Shown one piece after another: positions 22,204-29,900 of a DNA stretch of 36,362 nt. The DNA lies in assembly GCA_021787035.1 (NCBI GenBank), contig JAJYMM010000237.1, forward strand, positions 9,941 to 46,302. The letters are read 5' to 3'. This stretch comes from Actinomycetes bacterium. GTDB lineage: Bacteria > Actinomycetota > Acidimicrobiia > Acidimicrobiales > Palsa-688. The notes under the pieces are model-generated. The model made no database searches. It worked only from the letters and a program-made list of their open reading frames with translations, and was not told the DNA's origin. Position numbers and translations under genes: made by a program. Position 1 is the first letter of the stretch; every line of letters begins with the position of its first letter.

Positions 22204-25200
22204 TCAACCCTTGCCGGCGTTGGCGCCACCGACCGTATAGCTATAAGGGATCGCCGCCAGTTCGTTGGAATCGGGCAAGGGTGTCGAGAAGAGGCTCGCC
22301 AGGACGAAGTCGTCCACATAGAGCGTCCCTGAAGCAACCGTCCCCGATGGCGCGGCTGGGTTTATGCCGACCGCTATCGTTCCGCTTTGACCGGGCAACA
22401 GGTACAAGAAGTTGCTGAATGCGAAGCCGACCTGCCAGAAGTCGTCCGTGCTCGAGGTCACAGCCGGGTCAAAGGCCTGAGTGACCGCCGAAAGGCTGGC
22501 GCTCGCAGTGTCTGAGGGCGCCCCAGTCGCCGGGTACGGCCCCACTTCGTCGGGGTTGATGAGCCACAGACCTGGTGAGAGCTCGGGCTGGCCGGCGAGG
22601 GTGAGGTTCGCTGCCGAGCCCGCGATCGCGCTCGAACCTGAAACGCCTGGGGCCGGCTGGGCGGGGGACACGTCTGGGTCACCAGGGAAGAAGGACATGT
22701 CGAAAGTGACGGGGGCAGGCCCCGAAAGGCGAGCCACGTTGGCGACCAGCTCGCTCGTGTGGGTAGGGACCAGGTAGTACGGGAAGCTGAGGCCACCGGC
22801 GGGTGAAGTGGCCGGCAAGGGGAGCGTGAAGCTCGTCGCGGTGATCGCCGGGTTGAGGTTTGGCAGCGCCACCGTCGTCGTCATTGGGAGCCGCGGGTCC
22901 ACGAACAACGCTTCAGGCGCCACCCCGGTGTTGTCCACCGTGACCTCGAAAGCCGTCGAGGTGAGACGGGGAACGACGTCGGACGGGGAGTCAGGCAGGT
23001 TGCTCTTGACCCGGACCTGGTCGAAGGAGATAGCGCCGGTGAAAGGCTCGTCGAGCTCGTTACCGGTCACGGGGTTTTGCCAGCCGAGGACGAGCTCCCA
23101 GGTGCCGGCCTCAGGTGCGACATGGTAAATCTCCGCGTAGCGGGACGCGGCCGGGGCGAGCCCGCTCGAGGAGGGCCCGAGCGTGTAGTTGCTCGTGTAG
23201 CCGACGGTCTGGCCCCCCGGGTCGACGAGGTACGCGATCAGCTCCTCACCGGGGTCGTTGGCCAGGGCGACGCTCGCCTCCAGGTCAGCCTCGCCAGGGG
23301 GAACTTGGAAAAAGTACGTGTTCGTCTGGGCGGGCGCACCCGCTCTGCCGTTGCCACCCGTCAGCACCCCCGAGAAGGTGCCTCCAAGAGCTCCGAGCGG
23401 AACCGTGCTCCTGACCGTCACCGGTACGGTCGTCGCTTGCCCCGGCCCTGATGAGACTACGACGGAGAGGCTCGTGTCGCCGGGCGATGCCGGTGTCGTC
23501 ACGTCGAGAGTCGCCGTCGCCGTACGCCCGGGCGCGATAGCCAAGAAACCGGGCGTCACCGAACCCGAGGGCGCGTACTGCCACACGCTCGCGTCCCATT
23601 GGACCGGGCCGGTCGTGCCGGTAGCGTCGGGCGTGGCGCCGTTCAGCTCGGTGAAGAACAGGGCCGTCCACTTCCCAGGCGGTGGGTTGGCAACCTCCAC
23701 CTGGCTGTAGTCGCCGAGGCCTTGCGGCTCGGAATAGGTGGCATAAGTGCCGTCGGGTTCGAAGAGCGCGAAGTGCAACGGGGAGGTCTGGTTGGTGTCC
23801 TGGTAGTCGGCCGAAAAAACTAGCCGGGACCCCGGCCCAGCTGGCGGTACCCGGAAGGTCTCCACCTGGTAAACCTCCGTCACGCCCGACCAGATCTGGA
23901 ACGTGCCGCTGTTCTCGGTGAGGCTGGCGGAATTCATGTAGAACGCCTGTGTGCCACTGTCATAGATCTTCTGGCTGAGCGCGCGAGTCGACAAGTGCAC
24001 GAAGGCGGGACTGTTCCCGGGGTTCGTAAGCGAGATTTGCTGGCTCTCCGCCGTCCCCGGCGCGGCCGCGAGGTTCACCTGGTTGGGGCTCACCAGTAGC
24101 CCCGGCTGCTGGCCGAAAAAGGTGTGGCGACCACGAACGCCGTGCTGCAGGGAGATGCCGTGCTGCAGGGAGATGCCGTGCTGCAGGGAGATGCCGTGCT
24201 GCAGGGAGATGCCGTGCTGGACGGCCTGGCCAACCGGCGACGACGCCGCCAACGACGACGCCAACGACGCCGGCAACGACGCCGGCAACGACGCCGCCAA
24301 CTTCACAGCGGCGGCGACGTCCAGCAACCCGGCACCCTGCTCGGTCGCAGGCGCGCCGAGGTCAGTGGCCGTGCTCATGAGGATCTCTTTCACGAGCGCC
24401 GGCGAGGGGTCAGTACCGTCGTGGGCCTCGGAGTAGGCCTGGATCACGTCTGCTGCGGCACCTGCCGTAAGGGGTGCCGCCTCGCTCGTGCCGCCAAAGA
24501 GCTGAAGGCCGTTGCCCGTCCCCCCGAAGATGTCAGTGCACCCCGAGTACATGGTCGTGTTGGTCGAACAAAGCGCCCAGTTCAAGTCGCCGGGTGCCAC
24601 CAAGTCGACGGTGTTCCCCGCCTGGGTGAAGCCTCCCGACGAAAAAGACGAAATATTGCCGTCCACGTAACGGCCGTTACCTACCACGGGATTGTCAAAG
24701 CCGCCGAAGTCCGCCTGGGCATAGGCACGCAACGTCGTCGTCGCCCCGACGCTTATCACGTTGGGATCGCTCGCCGGTGAACCGATCGTGCTGGTCGCGC
24801 CGGCGTCGCCGGCGCTCGAGACCACCGTCACGCCAGCGGCGACGGCGGCGTCATCAGCCTCGCGTATGACGTCGAGGGAAGTGTCGGGGAAGTTGTTGGC
24901 CCCGAAGCTCTCGTTTATCACCTTCGCACCGTTTTGGACCGCGTACTGGATGGCTTGCAGGAACGCGGAGGTCGTCTGGTCGTCCAACTGCGGGAAGACC
25001 TTGAGCGCCATCAGATTTGCGCCCGGCGCGTCGCCCACGACGCGCACCCAGCAACCGCTGCTGGGCAGGCGCGCGGCCTGGGCGGGGTTGACGTACTGAG
25101 ACAGGTTGTAAGCCACATTGCCTTGGGCAGCGATCGAGCTGGCATCGCCGAAGGCCTCCGCCCCATTGGTGGGCGCGTTGGTCCCGTCCCCCGAGAAGTC

Positions 25201-25866
25201 CACGTACTGGCTGATGACTGGCGCACCGGGCTTGCCGAAGGCCGGATTGCGCTGGAAGTCCGGGTTGGCAGGGTCGAGCCCGTCGGCAAGGAACGCCACG
25301 GTCACGCCCGCACCGTCGTAGCCGAGTTGCTGTGCCTGAGTGGCGTGGACAACCCCGAGCGCCTCAGGGTCGAGCTGGGGGTTGCTCTCGGTCCCACAAA
25401 GAAGCGACCCGGGACCGCGAGCGTGCGAGCGCCAACCAGGCGACCCCGGCGGCACCGGCGCCGGAGGGGGTGGTTCAAGGGCCAAGGGTGTTGGAGTGGG
25501 TAGGGCGGCGTCTGGTACTACCTGGGAGACACCGGGGAACGCGGCAAGAGCCCTCGCCTCCCCGGGGGTGACGCGGGCCGTGATCGTGTCGACCAGGGTG
25601 GTCGTCGACACGACCGTCGCCCCTTCCGCCTGGAGCTGCGCAAGGACCGGTGCCTGGGCAGGGCACTCCTGCTCGGCGACAGGCAGGCATGGGGCACCCA
25701 GTACTGCGATCACGGTTTCGGGTGAAGCGCCAGAGGCCAACCCGGTAAGCACGGGCAATCTGGGCGATCCGGGTGGCGCCGAGGCAGCCGCCCCAGGCTC
25801 AGCGAGAAGGCCCGCCGCCAGGACAGCAGAAGCAACAACGCCAGTGGCACGCTTGAACCGGAGCAT
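22204..25866 (-). CDS. secreted S8-like peptidase with sedolisin-like active site
   Basis: A 1220-residue exported protein: signal peptide about 1-28, propeptide about 35-125, catalytic domain about 170-525, a repeat linker, then several beta-sandwich domains to the C-terminus. The subtilisin frame is clear: TVAFLADGLDPANPDF, GDAPGANLMALKVF, GAKVINESFGANN, GGTSEAAPLTAG (Ser461) and GAGLLDVAAAV. But the HGTHVAG histidine block is replaced by GAEAFGDASSIAAQG. That gives Glu237 and Asp241 four residues apart, as in sedolisins (S53). The oxyanion Asn (AAGN) is replaced by Asp354 in SSAGDAG, again as in S53. It may be an acid peptidase or, less likely, inactive. GGAGGT lies four bases before the ATG. 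Residues 522-575 carry ASLP and HGISLQ repeats. It is divergent from the TPR gene. Confidence 0.85.
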   Translation of the reverse strand: MLRFKRATGVVASAVLAAGLLAEPGAAASAPPGSPRLPVLTGLASGASPETVIAVLGAPCLPVAEQECPAQAPVLAQLQAEGATVVSTTTLVDTITARVTPGEARALAAFPGVSQVVPDAALPTPTPLALEPPPPAPVPPGSPGWRSHARGPGSLLCGTESNPQLDPEALGVVHATQAQQLGYDGAGVTVAFLADGLDPANPDFQRNPAFGKPGAPVISQYVDFSGDGTNAPTNGAEAFGDASSIAAQGNVAYNLSQYVNPAQAARLPSSGCWVRVVGDAPGANLMALKVFPQLDDQTTSAFLQAIQYAVQNGAKVINESFGANNFPDTSLDVIREADDAAVAAGVTVVSSAGDAGATSTIGSPASDPNVISVGATTTLRAYAQADFGGFDNPVVGNGRYVDGNISSFSSGGFTQAGNTVDLVAPGDLNWALCSTNTTMYSGCTDIFGGTGNGLQLFGGTSEAAPLTAGAAADVIQAYSEAHDGTDPSPALVKEILMSTATDLGAPATEQGAGLLDVAAAVKLAASLPASLPASLASSLAASSPVGQAVQHGISLQHGISLQHGISLQHGISLQHGVRGRHTFFGQQPGLLVSPNQVNLAAAPGTAESQQISLTNPGNSPAFVHLSTRALSQKIYDSGTQAFYMNSASLTENSGTFQIWSGVTEVYQVETFRVPPAGPGSRLVFSADYQDTNQTSPLHFALFEPDGTYATYSEPQGLGDYSQVEVANPPPGKWTALFFTELNGATPDATGTTGPVQWDASVWQYAPSGSVTPGFLAIAPGRTATATLDVTTPASPGDTSLSVVVSSGPGQATTVPVTVRSTVPLGALGGTFSGVLTGGNGRAGAPAQTNTYFFQVPPGEADLEASVALANDPGEELIAYLVDPGGQTVGYTSNYTLGPSSSGLAPAASRYAEIYHVAPEAGTWELVLGWQNPVTGNELDEPFTGAISFDQVRVKSNLPDSPSDVVPRLTSTAFEVTVDNTGVAPEALFVDPRLPMTTTVALPNLNPAITATSFTLPLPATSPAGGLSFPYYLVPTHTSELVANVARLSGPAPVTFDMSFFPGDPDVSPAQPAPGVSGSSAIAGSAANLTLAGQPELSPGLWLINPDEVGPYPATGAPSDTASASLSAVTQAFDPAVTSSTDDFWQVGFAFSNFLYLLPGQSGTIAVGINPAAPSGTVASGTLYVDDFVLASLFSTPLPDSNELAAIPYSYTVGGANAGKG
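24145..24216 (-). repeat. four perfect 18-bp in-frame repeats (HGISLQ)
   Basis: Four identical copies of CTGCAGGGAGATGCCGTG encode His-Gly-Ile-Ser-Leu-Gln repeats in the linker after the peptidase domain. Adjacent 24238-24305 holds looser 12-bp units encoding Ala-Ser-Leu-Pro repeats. Confidence 0.95.
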
Positions 25867-25981
25867 CCCGACCTCCCCCAGTTGAGCCCCCCTTGTGGGC
25901 TAGCCCCACGGAACGTAGCACGAAAACCGCTCGGAGCCAAACGCCGCTGGCACCGATCTCGCTGGTAGCCTCGCGCACGCG
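25867..25981. promoter_or_regulatory. divergent promoter region, peptidase / TPR-ATPase operon
   Basis: 115 bp. On + TAGCCT (25966-25971) is exactly ten bases from the TPR ATG, which has no Shine-Dalgarno site. On - GGAGGT (25876-25871) precedes the peptidase ATG. An imperfect inverted repeat GTGGG-N5-CCCAC lies at 25895-25909. No clear -35 elements are seen. Confidence 0.4.
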
Positions 25982-26953
25982 ATGAGCAGCCAGAGCGAGC
26001 TCGGGGACGCGCTCAGGCTGAAGCGCGCAGGGCACCTGGACCAAGCTGTCATCGCACTCGAGGCGCTCCTCGCCCACCAGCCCACGAACGCGATCGCCCT
26101 CAGCAACCTCGCCGAGGTGCAACTCCGCCGGCGCCGGCTCACCGAAGCAGCGGAGTGCCTGGACCGCGCGGAGGCAGCCGCCGGCACGACGGCGATGACA
26201 GCACGCCTTCGCGGCGACCTCTCCTACAAGCGGCACCGCTACTCGGACGCTGCCCGTTCGTACCGGGAAGCCGACGGGCTCGGGGACAGGGGGACGTGGT
26301 CGCTTGTCGGCCTGGCCCGGAGCTGCCTGCACTCAGGCGACCACGAGGGGGCCAGGGGCGCCGCGTCCAAGGCTACCGAGCGCGCGCCCGGTGATCCGGC
26401 GGGCTGGCTCGCGCTTGGGGAGATAGCGATGGCCGAGAAGCGCCTACCTGAAGCGGAGAAATTCTTCCAGCGAGCCCACGAGGCCTCCCCCAAGGACAAG
26501 TACGCGTACGCCGAGCTCGTTCGTGCCCGCGTGATGCAGATGCCAAAAGAGGAGCGCGCCGCAGAGGTCGAGGTCCTCCTCCGCACGACCGGGAAGGGCA
26601 ACTCCCATCTCCAGCGTCTCCTAGGCAAGCTACAAAAGGACGAAGGAGATCTTGACAAGGCCGCCAAGACACTCGCCCAAGCCGTCCAAAGTGGCGATGC
26701 CTACTCGAGAAGCGCCTACGCGTTCTCCTTGAAGAAGGCGGGGCGCCTGGACGAGGCGGCGCGAGCCCTCGCACAGTGCCTCGCTGACGACCCGGCCGAC
26801 CCGGTGATCTTCAGGCACTACGTGAGCTTGCAAAAAGAAAGGGATGCACTCGAGGAGCTACGGGCCACCCTGGAGGAGTTGCTGTCGCGCGCAGGCGAGC
26901 GGCGGGGCGCCTTCCTTGGCGCCTTGAAGACGCTCCCCATCGCAGGCCAATGA
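25982..26953 (+). CDS. cytoplasmic TPR-repeat protein, partner of ATPase-PglZ
   Basis: A 323-residue soluble protein made almost entirely of tetratricopeptide-type helix pairs, about eight of them. Examples are AGHLDQAVIALEALLAHQPTN near the start, RRRLTEAAECLDRAEAA, KRLPEAEKFFQRAHEASPKD, and EGDLDKAAKTLAQAVQSGD and GRLDEAARALAQCLADDPAD toward the end. There is no signal peptide or transmembrane segment, so it should act in the cytoplasm as a protein-binding scaffold. The start is an ATG without Shine-Dalgarno, preceded at ten bases by TAGCCT. The stop overlaps the ATG of the large ATPase-PglZ gene as ATGA, implying translational coupling and a fixed ratio of the two proteins. Its function is unknown; binding of the ATPase-PglZ protein is inference from coupling. 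Confidence 0.85.
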   Translation: MSSQSELGDALRLKRAGHLDQAVIALEALLAHQPTNAIALSNLAEVQLRRRRLTEAAECLDRAEAAAGTTAMTARLRGDLSYKRHRYSDAARSYREADGLGDRGTWSLVGLARSCLHSGDHEGARGAASKATERAPGDPAGWLALGEIAMAEKRLPEAEKFFQRAHEASPKDKYAYAELVRARVMQMPKEERAAEVEVLLRTTGKGNSHLQRLLGKLQKDEGDLDKAAKTLAQAVQSGDAYSRSAYAFSLKKAGRLDEAARALAQCLADDPADPVIFRHYVSLQKERDALEELRATLEELLSRAGERRGAFLGALKTLPIAGQ

Positions 26954-29900
26954 GCCCCTCACCCACCATCGGCGAGCTCGTGAGCGTCGCCGAGGTCGAA
27001 ACGGTCGTCCGCCTCGATAGCCAAGGTCTCCTGGCCGAACTGGTACCAACCGGCGACGTCGAGAACGCCTTGGCACAACTCGTGGGAGCGGCGAGCGGGC
27101 CGGCAGGCCGGGCGTTTTTCGTCGTGGGCCCATTTGGTTCGGGAAAATCGCACCTGCTCGCCGCCGCCAGCGAGCTGCTGGGCGCGCCCCAAAACGTGCC
27201 AGCGCAGTGGCCTCCCGCGCTCTCGGCGTCAGCAAGGGCAGCCCGGCGTTCACTCGCGATCAAGGTGCCGCTCGTCGAGTACCGCGCCGAAGTCCCCCTC
27301 GAGGACGTTGTAAGGGAGCGAGCCTGGCGAGCGCTCGGTGCCCCCGTCGTGGCCGGTGGCGCCGACCGTTCCGAGCACTTCGACCTCGTAGTGGCCCGCG
27401 CGATAAAGAGCGGCTACGACGGCGTCGCAGTACTGCTCGACGAGCTCTCAGAGTGGTTGCGGGCAAGGCACGGCGCAGCGCTCACCGAAGACTTGCGGTT
27501 CCTGCAGTTCCTAGGCGAGTGGTCACGGGAGCACCCCGCGGTCGTCCTCGCCGCCCTGCAGGAAAGCATCGAAGAAGTAGCCAACGTGAGCGAAAAAGAG
27601 CTCGCCCGCATCCGCGACCGCTACCAAGACTTGCGCCTATCGATGCGCCACGTGGAGGACCTCGTGCGCGGCAGGCTCGTCCGGCTCCGGTCCGGTGCCG
27701 AGGCCGCTGTCGAAAAGGTCGGGAAAGAAACGGCCGCTTCTTTTCCAGGCGCGCCTTTCGACCTCGACCGCATGGCTCGCTGTTACCCGCTCCACCCGGC
27801 CACCCTCGACCTCTTGGAGGGGATGCGCTTCTTGCTCTCGCAAAACCGTGGCGTGGTCGACTTCGTGTGCCGGCAAGTACGCACCGACCTCGCGGCACCA
27901 GCAAGCGCTCTCGTCACCCCAGAGCGGATCTGGGACCATTTCTCGGAGCGTCTCGGCGAGCGGCACCAGACCGCGCGGCTGGCCGCGGCCGTCGTGCCCT
28001 ATTACGAGCGGGCGGTCGGGGAAATGTTCGAGGAACGCGACAGAGGGACCGCACTTAGGGCGGTCAAGCTTCTCTCCCTCTTGTCCGCGTCGCCCCTAGA
28101 AAGGCCGCGCACCGCCACGGAGCTCGCGGGGATGCTCCTTGCCAAAGTCAGCGGGACCGACGCCGCCGCGAACGTCGCTTACCTGGAAGAGGTTATCCTC
28201 GGCCCTCTCGTAGCGCGCGGTGCCTACGTCGTCTCCTTTGCTGGAGACCCGAGGACTTACACGGTCGAGGCTGAAGCGGACGCGGCGGTTGCCCTCGAAG
28301 CCCGCCTCTCGGCGGCTCGCGCCGAGCTCAACGAGTCAGACCGCCGCATGGTTGCAACGTTGGTAGAGCTCGGGTCGAGCCCGAAATTGCCGCTCGACCA
28401 AATGAAAGCGACGGGTACATCTAAACGTGAGCTAACTTGGCAAAACACCCGGCGCTATGTGACCGTGTCCCTCGCCAGGGTCGCCGAGTGGTCCCCCAAC
28501 GACGTGTCCTCCTGCGAGGAAGGCGCCCTCGCAGCAGGAGCCGAGGCGGCCCTCGTCGTCGCGGACGTGGAGCTGAGCGACGCGAGCGATCTCGTGGCCC
28601 GAGCCGCCCTTTTGGCCTCCTCCGCCGAACGGGTCGCTTTTTGGGTGCCGGCGGTGCCTTCGACAACAGAACTTGAGTCTCTGGCACAACTGCACAGCCG
28701 CCGGCTCGTGCGTGACCAAGCAGTCTCGGAGGGACGGGCCGACCTCGTGGAGCTGCTCGAGCGCTCGCAGGACTCAGAGGCCGCGCGGGCAAGAGAGATC
28801 CTTACGAGGCTCTATTTCTCGGGTTCGCTCGTGACCGGCGCGGCGACGTCCGCTGGAGCCGGAACGCCGGCACCCGTCGACCTACCCTCCTTGTCCGGCC
28901 TCTCCTTCGACGCCCAGCTCCCAAGGCTCGCGGCCCCGGTCCTCGGGCGCCTCCACCCACTCCATTCACACGTCGCGCCGCAAGCCGAGCTCGGCCAACG
29001 CCACGTGCAGGCGCTCTTGAACGACTTCGTCGTCGAGGGACGGCTAGGGGCCGCCGCCCTCCAGCGCGGCGACTTGAAACGGCTAGTGGACCTTTACCTG
29101 GTGCCGCTCGGCGTCGCGCGCTCCAAGAAGGACGGGGCCGCGATCGCTCCCGACCCGGCCCGCAGCCCCGCAGTCGCAGAGCTGCTGCGCCTGGTCGGAC
29201 AAGGCGAACCCGTCCCTGGGCCGCGCGTAATGGCGGCCCTCGCCAGCGGGCAGGTCGGGCTCACCGAGCCCGAAGCGCTCCTATTGCTCAACTCGTGCGC
29301 GAGAGCCGGCCTGGTCGAGCGGTGGAGGGGCAGGAAGAAGATGGCCGAGATCTTCTCGGCGGTCACCAGTGCCGATTCCTTCGGAGCGGGTGAGCTCGTG
29401 GAGCAGCCCCTCCGAGAGGCCGTCGCGGCGCTCGCCCCTGGCGTCACCGGGCCGGGCCCGTTCGAGCCGTGGACGTCGGGCACGCAGAGGGACGCCTGGC
29501 AGCGCGCGCAGCTCTGGCTCGGGGCGAGGAGGGAGGACATCGCGCAGGTTCGTTCGGGTATCGAACGGCTCGACGACTTCCCGGCCTTGTCCGCGGCATC
29601 GACCTCGCGCGCTCAGGAGGACCTCCGGACCGTCGAAAAAGTGGTCGAAGCGTGCACGACCGTGGCTTCGCCGGCCGAAGGACTGCGAGTGCTCGTCCGA
29701 GCGGCGAGCGAGCCCGGCACTAGTGAGCTACAGGAAGCCGCCAAACGCCTTTCGGCACTGGGGCTTTTTTTCCGTGACGAGCTCCGGCGCGTCAATGACG
29801 ATGCGTCTTACCTCACTCACCCCGAGCTCGCCCTGCCCGAGGCCGAGGAGGAGCTCGTCGGGCTGCGCTCGGCGGCCCTGGCGCTCTTGCCCCAAGTGCT

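Noticed and set aside
24145..24216. Regular short repeats resembling a CRISPR array
   Set aside because: Units are contiguous with no spacers and encode HGISLQ in frame inside the peptidase.
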